Source of the DNA: a virus
Strand: one strand, 5' to 3'
DNA: 36,405 nt
IMG/VR virus record: IMGVR_UViG_3300048839_000968
Span: 1 to 36,405 of that record
Of this stretch, positions 1 to 8,740 are shown one piece after another. Within the stretch, counting starts at the first letter, position 1; every line of letters starts with the position of its first letter. The notes beneath the pieces are model-generated. The model saw only the letters and a list, made by a program, of their open reading frames with translations. It ran no database searches and was not told the DNA's origin. The translations under genes and the position numbers were made by a program.

Positions 1-399
1 ACCGCGGACATCTGGCCCTGGAACGTCCCGAACCCGAACGCCACGCTTGTGCGCTGTGCGCTCGGCAACCGCTCCGGCGCCGTCGGACTCGCGCTCCAAG
101 AGGGACACACCGGGCATACGCGCATCGACGGCGACGGGCCGTTCCCGATCGACACGCTGGATTCGTTCGACCTGAAGGACGTCGACCTGATCAAGATCGA
201 CGTCGAAGGCTACGAGCTCGACGTGGTGAAGGGCGCCGAGCAGACGCTGCGCCGCTGCCGGCCGGTGGTCGTCGTCGAGCAGAAGGGCGAGGACGGGCGG
301 CTCGGCATGGAGCCGGACGGCGCGCTGCACTGGCTCGAGCGGCTCGGCATGCGCTCGGAGTTCTGCATCGGCGGCGATCACTTCATGGTGTGGTCGTGA
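1..399 (+). CDS. FkbM-family methyltransferase, 5' end cut off by window edge
   Basis: The reading frame is open from base 1, and the gene's start lies outside the window; 132 residues remain. The fragment carries the C-terminal half of an FkbM-type SAM-dependent methyltransferase: an N-P-N-A-T-L strand, then ALGNRSG, and the hallmark LIKIDVEGYELDVVKGA (residues 63-79), followed by RPVVVVEQ. The family O-methylates sugars and other small metabolites. The stop TGA overlaps the GTG of the next gene (GTGA), so the two are translationally coupled. With the GT-A enzyme that follows and the GT-B-like genes at the far edge of the window, it probably forms a glycan-modification cassette set between two tail genes. 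The substrate is unknown. The family call is firm; the role is inferred. Confidence 0.85.
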   Translation, partial: TADIWPWNVPNPNATLVRCALGNRSGAVGLALQEGHTGHTRIDGDGPFPIDTLDSFDLKDVDLIKIDVEGYELDVVKGAEQTLRRCRPVVVVEQKGEDGRLGMEPDGALHWLERLGMRSEFCIGGDHFMVWS

Positions 400-1115
400 C
401 GGCACTGCGGGTCTACATCGGCTTCGACCCGCGTGAAGAGCCAGCCTACCGGGTCGCGGAGTTCTCGCTGCGCCGGCATTCGACCCGACCCCTCGTGGTC
501 ACGCCGCTGGTCCTCGACAAGCTGCAGGCCTGCGGGCTTTCGCAGCGCCCGTACCGGATCCACCGCAATTCGCTCTGGGACGTGCTCTCGGATGCGCCGT
601 GCTCGACGCAGTTCTCGAACACGCGCTTCCTGGTGCCGATCCTCGCGCAGACCGGCTGGGCTCTGTTCATCGACTGCGACATGCTGTTCCTCGGCGACGT
701 CGCGCGCCTCTTTGCCCTGGCCGACCCGAAGTACGCGGTGATGTGCGTCAAGCACGAGCACGCGGGCGACGAGGGCACGAAGATGGACGGCTGCGAGCAG
801 ACCCGCTACCGCCGGAAGAACTGGTCGAGCGTCATGCTGTTCAACTGCGACCACCCATCCAACAGGGCCCTCAACCTGCGCCTCGCGAACGGGGTGCCGG
901 GCCGCGACCTGCACCAGTTCTGCTGGCTGACCGACGCCGAGATCGGCGAGCTGCCGAATACCTGGAACTGGCTGGTCGGCGTGCAGCCGAAGCCGGCCGG
1001 CGTGCAGCTCGCGCACTACACGCTCGGCATGCCGTTCATGCCGGGATACGAACAGGCCGAGCACTCGGATCTGTGGTGGACCGAGCAGCACCTGATGAAG
1101 GATCGCGTGGCGTGA
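396..1115 (+). CDS. GT-A fold glycosyltransferase (GT8-like)
   Basis: Protein of about 239 residues with a GT-A/GT8-like layout. It has an N-terminal YIGFDPREEPAY segment (nucleotide-sugar binding in related enzymes), a DxD motif inside FIDCDMLFLGD (D93-C-D95) for metal and nucleotide-sugar binding, and a late H-Y-T-L-G segment that may supply the metal-binding histidine. I chose the GTG at 396, which overlaps the upstream stop as GTGA; an in-frame GTG at 390 is possible. The downstream gene begins at 1112, again overlapping. No signal peptide is visible, so it should be cytoplasmic. It probably transfers a sugar to a host surface glycan or a virion component; the acceptor cannot be read from sequence. 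Confidence 0.75.
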   Translation: MTALRVYIGFDPREEPAYRVAEFSLRRHSTRPLVVTPLVLDKLQACGLSQRPYRIHRNSLWDVLSDAPCSTQFSNTRFLVPILAQTGWALFIDCDMLFLGDVARLFALADPKYAVMCVKHEHAGDEGTKMDGCEQTRYRRKNWSSVMLFNCDHPSNRALNLRLANGVPGRDLHQFCWLTDAEIGELPNTWNWLVGVQPKPAGVQLAHYTLGMPFMPGYEQAEHSDLWWTEQHLMKDRVA

Positions 1116-2092
1116 GAACACTTCCCGTCGCTTTGCAGACTCATCTGCAGGGCGACGTCACCACGCTCGCCGTCTGCTGGCGCATCACCCGCCGCGACGG
1201 CGTGCTGATCCTCGGCACCGAGCACGACCAGGACCTGACGATTGCGACCGGGGGCTCGCCGCCGAACGCCTACGCCGGCACCTATCTCGCGCACGCCGGC
1301 ATCACCGGTTCCGATGTGCGCTCGACCTCAGACATGAGCGTCGACAACATGGAGGTCACGGGCGCGATCAACCAGGGCGACCTGAGCCTGATCGACCTGT
1401 CGGCCGCGGACATCGAGGCGGGGCTGTTCGACGACGCCTCCGTCGTGCTGTTCATGGTGAACTGGCAGGCGCCGGACGACGGGCAGATCGTGCTCAGGAC
1501 CGGCAACATCGGCGAGATCCGCCGCACGGCCGAGGGCCAGTACCGGACCGAGCTGCGTGGCCTCGCTCAGCGCCTTACCCAGAACATCGTCCGCACCTAT
1601 GGCTCGAGCTGCGATGCGGAGCTCGGCGACACGCGCTGCGGCATCGACATCACTGCGCTGACCAGCACGGGCACCGTGACGGCCGTCGGCAGCAATCGCC
1701 AGTTTTCGGCGAGCGTGGCCTATGGCTCCCCGGCGCTGGGCGAGGCGGGCTACTTCAACGGCGGCCTGGTCACCTGGACGTCGGGCGCGAACGACACCTT
1801 CAGCATGGAGGTCAAGCAGGACGCGATCGGCAGCCCCGGCGACATCCTGCTCTACCTGCCGATGCCCTACGACATCGAGGTCGGCGACACGTTCACGATC
1901 CGACCAGGCTGCGACAAGTCCGCGGCGATGTGCAAGGGGCGCTTCGCGAACCTCGTCAACTTCCGCGGCCACGGCGCGTGGGTGCCCGGCATGGGCGAGC
2001 TCGCGGCGTTCGGCGGCCAGACGGCCGAGAAGAAGCCGCGCCCGTCGCGCTTCCTCAACTGGCCGCGTGACGTCGAGTTCGAGGAACCATGA
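1112..2092 (+). CDS. DUF2163 / GTA gp13-like tail tip protein
   Basis: A 326-residue protein. It starts at a GTG that overlaps the previous stop (GTGA), and its N-terminus reads RTLPVALQTHL, the usual start of this family. The C-terminus carries the diagnostic cysteine-bearing segment GCDKSAAMCKGRFANLVNF, followed by GHGAWVPGM. The family is the third-from-last gene of gene-transfer-agent-type tail tips and of many siphophages. There it forms part of the distal tail hub between the Dit-like DUF2460 protein and the peptidase and receptor-binding proteins. The ATG of the next gene overlaps its end by 4 bp. The call rests on both motif and gene order. Confidence 0.92.
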   Translation: MRTLPVALQTHLQGDVTTLAVCWRITRRDGVLILGTEHDQDLTIATGGSPPNAYAGTYLAHAGITGSDVRSTSDMSVDNMEVTGAINQGDLSLIDLSAADIEAGLFDDASVVLFMVNWQAPDDGQIVLRTGNIGEIRRTAEGQYRTELRGLAQRLTQNIVRTYGSSCDAELGDTRCGIDITALTSTGTVTAVGSNRQFSASVAYGSPALGEAGYFNGGLVTWTSGANDTFSMEVKQDAIGSPGDILLYLPMPYDIEVGDTFTIRPGCDKSAAMCKGRFANLVNFRGHGAWVPGMGELAAFGGQTAEKKPRPSRFLNWPRDVEFEEP

Positions 2093-2493
2093 TCCCGGCC
2101 CGCGTGATCGACGAGGCCCGCAACTGGGTCGGCGTGCCGTTTCGCCACCAGGGCCGCGACTACAGTGGCATCGACTGCGTCGGGCTGCCGATCGTGGTCG
2201 GGCAGTCGCTCGGGCTGTTCGATCAGCGGCTCGACATCGCGAACTATGGCCGCCTGCCGACCGGCGAGCTCGTCGAGCGCCTGCGCGAGCACTGCCGGCC
2301 GATCCCGAAGGCCGTGCCGGGCGCGCTCGTCGTGATCGCCTGGACGAAGATCGCCGCGCACGTCGCTGTCTTCACCGGCGAGACGCTGATCCACGCCTAC
2401 GAGTCCGTGGGCCGGGTCGTTGAGCACGGTTACCGCGGGCGCTGGATTCGCATGACGCATAGCGCGTGGGCGCTGCCGGGCGTGGAGTACTGA
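2089..2493 (+). CDS. NlpC/P60 peptidase of the tail tip (GTA gp14-like)
   Basis: A 134-residue NlpC/P60 cysteine peptidase. The catalytic cysteine is in YSGIDCVGL (C30), the catalytic histidine in AAHVAVF (H91), and LIHAY (H102) follows as the usual third polar site. The N-terminal ARNWVGVPFRHQG is typical of the phage TIGR02219 type. These enzymes cut peptidoglycan stem peptides and are carried at the tail tip to open the cell wall locally during DNA entry. The ATG overlaps the DUF2163 stop, and the tail tip gene begins 1 nt after its stop. The length is normal for the family. Confidence 0.92.
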   Translation: MIPARVIDEARNWVGVPFRHQGRDYSGIDCVGLPIVVGQSLGLFDQRLDIANYGRLPTGELVERLREHCRPIPKAVPGALVVIAWTKIAAHVAVFTGETLIHAYESVGRVVEHGYRGRWIRMTHSAWALPGVEY

Positions 2494-2494
2494 C

Positions 2495-5400
2495 GTGTCG
2501 AATTTCGGCCAGGCCGCACTGACGATCGGCGGAGCAGCACTCGGCTTCGTGCTGCCAGGCGTCGGCTGGGCGATCGGCGCGACGCTCGGCAGCATGGCGG
2601 GCTCGGCGCTCTTCCCGACCGACCTCGGCACCGTCAGCGGCCCGCGGCTCAACGACCTGAACGTGCAGTCCTCGGCGGTCGGTGCGCCGATCCCGATCGT
2701 CTACGGCACGTACGCGATTTCCGGCAACGTCATCTGGTCGAGCGGCATCATCGAAGCCGTCTCGAAGAAGAAGCAGGGCGGCAAGGGCGGCCCCACCCAG
2801 ACGACCAAGACCTATAGCTATTCGGTGAACTGTGCTGTTGGAGTGTGCGAAGGCGAGGTTAATGGCATTTCGCGCATCTGGGCCGACGCCAAGCTGATCT
2901 ATGACGCTCGCCCGCAGCTCGACGGCGAGAGCGATGCCGACTATGCAGCGCGCGCCGTCGCGAGTGCCGCGTTGTTGGCCAATGCGGAGATATATCTAGG
3001 CAGTGCGGCGCAGCTCGCGGACCCGACAATCGAGAGCTTCGAGGGCGTCGGCAATGTCTCGGCATTCCGAGATCTCGTGTACGTTGTGTTCAGCAACTTC
3101 CAGCTGGACGAGTACGGCAACCGGATCCCGAATTTCCGCTTTGAAGTGTCGACGGTCGCGTCGGGATCAGGGCAGCAGGTTTTCACCACCAGCGGTACAT
3201 GGGTTCGGCCGTCGTCCGTCGGAGACGTGACTGTTACCGCCATCGGCGGCGGTGGTGGTGCCGGCGGTGGTGCAGTCGGCAATTCAGGTAACGCATTCGT
3301 ATACGGCGGCCAGGGCGGCGGCGGTGGCGGGATCTCGGTCGCGACGCTGGCCCTTAGTGCGCTTGGCGGAACTGAAACCGTGACCGTGGGCGCGGGCGGC
3401 GCGGGCGGTCTGGGCGCAGATCATACCGTAGACGAGGACGGCCTCGACGGAACGGCCGGCGGCTCGAGCTCATTCGGTTCCCACGTCACGGCTGGTGGTG
3501 GTGGTGCCGGCAAGGGTGGCACCAACGGCTCTTATTGGGCCCTCAACGACAACAATGGCGGCAGTGGCACGACCTCGAGCGGAGGGCACGGCGCTACATG
3601 GGGCCCAAATACTGTCCAGAGTTTCGGCTCCGACGAAAAGCCGAACGGCGACAATTCACTCGGCGCAGGCGCTGGCGGCGCTGGTGGAACCAGTCGATTC
3701 TCACAACTGCCCAAAGGAGTCGATGGTGGCGACGGAGCGGATTCGCCGAACGGGCTGTACGAGGGCGGCACCGGCGGCCACACGGATCGCGCAAACAATA
3801 CCGGCGTGACCAGCGGTGAGAATGGAGCGGCCGTCACCGGCTACGTTGCGGGCGCAGGTGGCGGTGGAGGTGGGCTCGGCGGATACACTTCACCACAAGA
3901 GCCGGGCGCTGCTGGTGCCAATGGTGGTAACGGAAGCCTATACGGCGGCGGGGGCGGCGGCGGGGGCGGTGCGCTTGCGTTCGGCGCGCCGGCCTCGATT
4001 GCCGGCGACGGTGGTTTCGGCGCCGCTGGCGTGGTCATCGTCAGCGTTGCCGGGGTGGACGATGGCTGTATCACGCTCGGCGAGATCGTCAGCGATCTTT
4101 GTCTCAGAGCCGGCCTCGCCGCTGAGCAGATCGACGTTTCTGACCTGACGGAATGCGTCGACGGATATGTCGTCTCGCGGGTGATGTCGGCGCGCGATGC
4201 CATCAGCCCGCTGCGCTCCTATGGCTGGTTCGACTGCGTCGAATCCGACGGCGTACTGAAGTGGCCGACCCGCGGCAAGGCGGCCGTATTCGATTTCACT
4301 GCGGACGACCTGGCGGCGCATATCGCCGGCGACAGCCGGCCTTCTTCGGCCGAGACCGATCGACAGCAGGAGGTCGAGCTGCCGCGTCGCCTGCGCGTGC
4401 ACTACGCCCAAACCGAGCAGAATTACGAGCCCGGCGAGCAGGGCGCATCCCGCCTCGCCGCCGGCGACGTCGAAGTCCGCGACATGGAGGTCGCCGTCGC
4501 CATGAGCGACACGAAGGCCGCCCGGATTGCCGACGTCGTGCTCTACGACCTCTGGGTCGCCAGGAACCGCATTCGGACGACCGTCGATCATTCGTGGCTT
4601 CACCTCGAGCCCGCGGACGCCGGCACGATGCCGATCGACGGCCGCCAGGAGCGGGTGCGCATCGTCAACATCGACCACGCGCTGCCCGGCCTGCTGCGGG
4701 TCGACCTGGTGCGCGATGATGACGGCGTCTACGAGTCCTATGCCATTGGCGCGCCGGCGGCCTACGCGGGCACCGGCGGCGGGTCGCTCGCCATCGTCGG
4801 TACGGCCGATCTCGTCCTGCTCGACCTGCCGCTGCTGCGCGACACCGACAATGATGCCGGTTACTACGCGGCCGTCAGAGCCATCGGCAGCACTTCCTTT
4901 GGTGGGGCGGTCATCTACCGGTCACCGGACGGCGGCACAACCTACCAGGAGGTGGCGACCGCAACCCTCGAGGCGACCCTTGGTGAGCTGGTGAGTGCAC
5001 TGCCGGCGGGCCCGACCGACGAGATTGACGCCACCAACGAGCTCCTGGTGAGCCTGGATACCGGCACTCTGGAATCGATCAGCGAGGTCTCGCTAGCGGC
5101 CGGCTTGAACGCAGCCGCCATTGGTGCCGACGGCCGCTGGGAGATCATCCAGTTCCGCGATGCGGAATATCTCGGCAGCCCGCCGTACTGGCGGCTGACC
5201 GGCCTGCTGCGTGGCCGCCGCGGCAGCGATTGCCATGTCGGCACGTCATTGGCGGGCGATCGGTTCGTCTTCCTCGATTCGGCCATCGTGCGCGTGCCTC
5301 TCAATGTGGCCGCGCTCGGCATCGAACAACCGCACAAGGCCGTGCTGGTCGGCCGCAGCCTGGAGACGACCGACGCGGTCAACTTTACCGGCCAGGGCGT

Positions 5401-7402
5401 GGCGCTCAAGCCGTTCTCTCCGTACAACGCCGAGGCGCTGCGCGAGGACGATGGCGATATCGTCATCAGTTGGGATCGGCGCAGTCGTCTCGGGCTGGAT
5501 ACCGCGAGCGGGCCATCGGTGCCCCTGGCCGAGGAGTCAGAGCTCTACGAGATCGACATCGTCGAGGGCGCCTCCGTCATCCGGACGATCACGGCCACCA
5601 CCGCCACGGCCACGTGGACCGCGGCACAGCAAACCAGTGACTTCGGCAGTCCCGTCCCGGATGGCCTGCTGGCGCGCATCTATCAGATTTCCGGCACGGT
5701 CGGCCGTGGCTGCCCAGCTGAGGTCGCGCTATCGCTGGGCGCGGCCTATCGGATTCGCATTCGGGTGCCGTCGTCGAGCGTGACCGCGACGCTGACCGAC
5801 TTCCCGGTCTTCGTCGACCTCGCCGACTTGCCGAGCGGATTCTGGGACCACGTAGAGTTCAGCGACGGCCGAGACATCCGGGTAAAGACCGGCGCGGGCG
5901 CCGACATTCCGTTCGACCTGGTCCGGTTCGACCCAGAGGCCAGACGCGGTTCCCTGTTCTATCGGCAGACCCTGTCGAGTTCGGCTGACACCGACGCCTA
6001 CATTCACTACGACGACCCGTCGCGTTCCGCGGTGCCCGTGGGAGCGGCGAACGGCCGCAACGCCGTCTGGGCCGGTTACCACCGGGTATTCATGTTCGGC
6101 GACGACTTCGTCGATCGCACCGGCAACGGATCGGCGGCCGAGGTCAACGGGACGCTGCTCGAGACCTTCGACAACGTGTCCACGTCGGCCGACCTCGGCG
6201 TGCACCAGGGCGTGTGCTGGGACGGCGAGCACTACTACGTCGTCGACACCAACGCGATCAAGAAGTACGACTCGTCGTTCACCCTGGTCACGAGCAACTC
6301 GAACCCGATCGCCTCTGTATCCGGCACCGATCACTGCGGCGATCCGGAGATCATCAACGGTGTGCTCTACATCCCGATGGAGCAGTACACCAACATCACG
6401 ACATGGAGCGCGCAGCACGTCGCGCGCTTCAATGCTTCCGACCTCAGCTTCATCGGCGCGGTCGACGTTTCAGCACAGGGCCACGAGGTCTCGAGCTGCT
6501 GCTACAACCCGGACGACGGCTACCTTTACGTCAGCAGCTATGCCGACGGCTCGAAGCTGTGGCGCTATGACCCGGACGACCTCTCCTACGTCAGCAGCCT
6601 CAGCCTCTCGAGCACCATCGCCCAGATTCAGGGTGTTACCTACTGGCGCCGGCGTTTCTGGATCAACAGCGATAGCCTGAATGCCACCGTCTGCGTCGAG
6701 AGCAACGGAACGGTCCGCGGCCGGGTGTGGGGTATCACGGGCGGCAACTACGAGGGCATCGGGCACACAGACGACGCGCTGCTGCTGATGCACGACACGA
6801 CCGGCAGCTCAAACGGCGTGGTCCGTCGCCTCGAGCCGCGGGACGTGGCCGCCGGTGGCGGCGCTCTGCTCAGCGGTTCGGATTCGTACCTGCTCGCGCC
6901 CGACATCACGCGGTACACGACCTGGACGGCCGGCGTCACTGCGTCGATTTCGGCGAAGGGCGCCAATTGTGCGATCGTCAGCTATGCCCAGGAAGGCGTG
7001 GCGACGAATTCGATTCGGGCGACCCTTTCCTTCAACAACACCAGCGACCGCTGGGGCCTGTGGAACACCACGGATCTGTGGATCCTCGGCTCTGCCTCAC
7101 CGACGGTGGATCAGCGCTACCGCCTGAACGTCACTCATAACGGCACCACGAACCGCAAGCTCTACGTCGACGGCATCAACGAGGCGACGGATACCACCAT
7201 CTCCGCGCGGCCGGACACGACGGCGAATTGCCTCTATATCGGCATGGACGACTCGACGCTCGGCGAGGACCTGACGGGCGAGGTCGGGTTCGTGTACCTG
7301 CGCGCCTCAATCCTCACTGATGACTGGATCTCCGCCGAGGCCCGCAACCTGTCCGGCGGGTCGCCGTCGTTCTACACCGTCTCGGCCGAGGAGCCGCTCT
7401 GA
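2495..7402 (+). CDS. Tail tip host-specificity protein with glycine-rich insert and modular C-terminus
   Basis: The largest gene (1635 residues), starting at GTG. Residues 1-220 are the conserved TipJ/GTA gp15-like core: a small-residue hydrophobic N-terminus, SGPRLNDLNVQSSAVG, PIPIVYGTYAISGNV, and a KTYSYSVNCAVGVCEGE strand. Residues about 230-520 are an inserted glycine-rich domain (runs of GGGGGG, TVGAGGAGG) of the kind seen in phage adhesins. Residues about 525-1080 return to the tail-hub fold and fibronectin-like regions. The C-terminus is modular: a DUF2341-like domain (about 1088-1180), repeats resembling a beta-propeller (about 1220-1450), and a LamG/concanavalin-like domain (about 1470-1635). 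This is the probable receptor-binding protein. The insert and C-terminal modules are the parts most likely to vary with host. Confidence 0.88.
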   Translation: MSNFGQAALTIGGAALGFVLPGVGWAIGATLGSMAGSALFPTDLGTVSGPRLNDLNVQSSAVGAPIPIVYGTYAISGNVIWSSGIIEAVSKKKQGGKGGPTQTTKTYSYSVNCAVGVCEGEVNGISRIWADAKLIYDARPQLDGESDADYAARAVASAALLANAEIYLGSAAQLADPTIESFEGVGNVSAFRDLVYVVFSNFQLDEYGNRIPNFRFEVSTVASGSGQQVFTTSGTWVRPSSVGDVTVTAIGGGGGAGGGAVGNSGNAFVYGGQGGGGGGISVATLALSALGGTETVTVGAGGAGGLGADHTVDEDGLDGTAGGSSSFGSHVTAGGGGAGKGGTNGSYWALNDNNGGSGTTSSGGHGATWGPNTVQSFGSDEKPNGDNSLGAGAGGAGGTSRFSQLPKGVDGGDGADSPNGLYEGGTGGHTDRANNTGVTSGENGAAVTGYVAGAGGGGGGLGGYTSPQEPGAAGANGGNGSLYGGGGGGGGGALAFGAPASIAGDGGFGAAGVVIVSVAGVDDGCITLGEIVSDLCLRAGLAAEQIDVSDLTECVDGYVVSRVMSARDAISPLRSYGWFDCVESDGVLKWPTRGKAAVFDFTADDLAAHIAGDSRPSSAETDRQQEVELPRRLRVHYAQTEQNYEPGEQGASRLAAGDVEVRDMEVAVAMSDTKAARIADVVLYDLWVARNRIRTTVDHSWLHLEPADAGTMPIDGRQERVRIVNIDHALPGLLRVDLVRDDDGVYESYAIGAPAAYAGTGGGSLAIVGTADLVLLDLPLLRDTDNDAGYYAAVRAIGSTSFGGAVIYRSPDGGTTYQEVATATLEATLGELVSALPAGPTDEIDATNELLVSLDTGTLESISEVSLAAGLNAAAIGADGRWEIIQFRDAEYLGSPPYWRLTGLLRGRRGSDCHVGTSLAGDRFVFLDSAIVRVPLNVAALGIEQPHKAVLVGRSLETTDAVNFTGQGVALKPFSPYNAEALREDDGDIVISWDRRSRLGLDTASGPSVPLAEESELYEIDIVEGASVIRTITATTATATWTAAQQTSDFGSPVPDGLLARIYQISGTVGRGCPAEVALSLGAAYRIRIRVPSSSVTATLTDFPVFVDLADLPSGFWDHVEFSDGRDIRVKTGAGADIPFDLVRFDPEARRGSLFYRQTLSSSADTDAYIHYDDPSRSAVPVGAANGRNAVWAGYHRVFMFGDDFVDRTGNGSAAEVNGTLLETFDNVSTSADLGVHQGVCWDGEHYYVVDTNAIKKYDSSFTLVTSNSNPIASVSGTDHCGDPEIINGVLYIPMEQYTNITTWSAQHVARFNASDLSFIGAVDVSAQGHEVSSCCYNPDDGYLYVSSYADGSKLWRYDPDDLSYVSSLSLSSTIAQIQGVTYWRRRFWINSDSLNATVCVESNGTVRGRVWGITGGNYEGIGHTDDALLLMHDTTGSSNGVVRRLEPRDVAAGGGALLSGSDSYLLAPDITRYTTWTAGVTASISAKGANCAIVSYAQEGVATNSIRATLSFNNTSDRWGLWNTTDLWILGSASPTVDQRYRLNVTHNGTTNRKLYVDGINEATDTTISARPDTTANCLYIGMDDSTLGEDLTGEVGFVYLRASILTDDWISAEARNLSGGSPSFYTVSAEEPL

Positions 7403-7890
7403 TGACGACTTCGACCGACATCATCGCCCGCACCTATGCCGAGGTCCTGCCCGGCAAATTCGCGAGCCTCGAGGCCACCGTGCTCCTGGTCGCGATCGGG
7501 CTGCAGGAATCGCGCTTCAAGTACCGCCAGCAATTGGGCGGGCCCGCGCGCTCCTACTGGCAGTTCGAGAAGGGCGGCGGGATCGTGGGCGTGCTGCGAC
7601 ACAAGGCCACCGCCCGCCATGCCCACGCGGTCTGCGTGCTGCGCGGCATCGAGGCGACGCCCGACGCGGTGTACGCGGCGATGCTCACGGACGACCTGCT
7701 CGGCTGCGCGTTCGCCCGGCTGCTGCTCTACAGCGACCCGAGGCCACTCCCGGCGCCTGGGCAGATCGTGACGAGCTGGGACTACTACATCCGCAACTGG
7801 CGCCCGGGTAAGCCTCACCGCTCCACCTGGGACTCCCTCTATTCGGACGCGCTCGGCGTCGTCCCGCCGCAGCCCATTCTCAACGCCTGA
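7402..7890 (+). CDS. Lysozyme/transglycosylase-like endolysin candidate
   Basis: A 162-residue protein whose ATG overlaps the tail tip stop (ATGA). Around residue 33-50 it has AIGLQESRFKYRQQLGGPARSYWQFE, split here as AIGLQESRFKYRQQ and PARSYWQFE. The Glu of QESRF sits as in soluble lytic transglycosylases and goose-type lysozymes (catalytic E followed by S/R), and the S-Y-W-Q-F-E strand mimics their G-L-M-Q segment. No signal peptide is seen, so export would depend on a holin. The next gene has holin-like membrane helices, which supports a lysis role. Close relatives are often left unannotated, so the enzyme class is an inference from motif and neighbours. Confidence 0.6.
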   Translation: MTTSTDIIARTYAEVLPGKFASLEATVLLVAIGLQESRFKYRQQLGGPARSYWQFEKGGGIVGVLRHKATARHAHAVCVLRGIEATPDAVYAAMLTDDLLGCAFARLLLYSDPRPLPAPGQIVTSWDYYIRNWRPGKPHRSTWDSLYSDALGVVPPQPILNA

Positions 7891-7901
7891 TCGGAGGAAT
7901 G

Positions 7902-8546
7902 ATGGAACAGATCAAGTGGTATCAGTCGACCACGCTGCGGGCATTGCTCGTGGCGCTCGCGTCGCAGGTCATCGTCTGGACCGGTGTAGCCGAGCAGCTG
8001 CCCGATGGCGCCGCGACGCTTGCGGTCGACGCGCTGCTGCAGGTGATCGCGATCGCCGCGACGGCCTACGCCGCCTGGGCGCGGGCGAACAGGGCGAACC
8101 CGCCGATCACGGACACGGCCGTCCGCAAGACCGAGGAGCGCCAGAGTGGGTCGGTCGAGGTGTCCAAGCAGTCCCAGGGCGGATTCGTCCGTCCGGTCAT
8201 GCTGGGCATCCTCCTGGCCGTGAGCGTGCCTGTCGCCCTGGTGGTCACAGGCTGCGAGTCGTTGGGCATCCAGCCCGCCCGGAGCTTCGACCAGAACCTC
8301 GCCTATGCCTACAGCTCGCATACGGCCGTCCTGGAGTCCGCTGCCAACGCGCTCGAGGCGGGCAGCCTGACGGTCGAGGACGCCGAGGCCGTGCTGGCGC
8401 TCGCCGACCAGTCCCGCGTGCTGCTCGACTCAGCCCGGCTCGCCGCCGGCGCTGGTGACGTCACGACGGCCGAGGGCCGCCTGGCGCTCGCCACGAACGT
8501 GCTGCAGCAGCTGGTCGCCTACCTGAACGCCCGAGGTGTGAAATGA
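7902..8546 (+). CDS. Holin-like membrane protein fused to a lipoprotein domain
   Basis: A 214-residue protein preceded by GGAGG 4 nt before the chosen ATG (an ATG at 7899 is adjacent). Residues about 10-30 and 38-60 are two hydrophobic helices with a short turn, as in small phage holins. Residues 62-97 are a charged linker. Residues 100-118 form a second export signal ending in the lipobox VVTGC (C118), followed by about 97 residues of predicted helix (SLTVEDAEAVLALADQ region). The lipoprotein half resembles a small phage lipoprotein that is usually a separate gene. An internal ATG at 8199 could give it as a separate product, although no strong ribosome site precedes it. The location between lysozyme and attP suits a lysis cassette; a spanin-like role for the lipoprotein is speculative. 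Confidence 0.6.
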   Translation: MEQIKWYQSTTLRALLVALASQVIVWTGVAEQLPDGAATLAVDALLQVIAIAATAYAAWARANRANPPITDTAVRKTEERQSGSVEVSKQSQGGFVRPVMLGILLAVSVPVALVVTGCESLGIQPARSFDQNLAYAYSSHTAVLESAANALEAGSLTVEDAEAVLALADQSRVLLDSARLAAGAGDVTTAEGRLALATNVLQQLVAYLNARGVK

Positions 8547-8740
8547 GCGTCACCGCTGCCCTGGAACTGCTGCTCGCCCTGCTGGCCCGCACGCAGGAGA
8601 TCTCGATCCTGATCGCAAAGCTCAACGCCGAGGGGCGCACCGAGCTCACCGACGAGGAGTGGGCGGTGATCGTGGCCGCGGATGACCTCGCTCGGGCGCG
8701 GCTGCAGGCGTTGATCGATGCGAGGAAGGCGGGCGGTTAG
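8543..8740 (+). CDS. Small helical protein at the end of the lysis cassette
   Basis: A 65-residue protein, ATG overlapping the upstream stop (ATGA). The first half (ALELLLALLARTQEISILIA) is an amphipathic or weakly hydrophobic helix. The second half contains LTDEEWAVIVAADDLARARL, a helical and acidic stretch. Similar short genes follow the lipoprotein gene in other phages, but no function is recognised. It is the last late gene before attP, so it closes the late operon. Confidence 0.6.
   Translation: MSVTAALELLLALLARTQEISILIAKLNAEGRTELTDEEWAVIVAADDLARARLQALIDARKAGG

Noticed and set aside
599-1111. Upstream extension of the DUF2163 frame
   Set aside because: It overlaps the glycosyltransferase gene in another frame and has shadow composition; GTG 1112 gives the family's normal N-terminus.
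3240-4030. Repeats that look like a tandem repeat array or CRISPR
   Set aside because: GGT/GGC-rich runs encode glycine in frame; no regular spacers or constant repeat unit.
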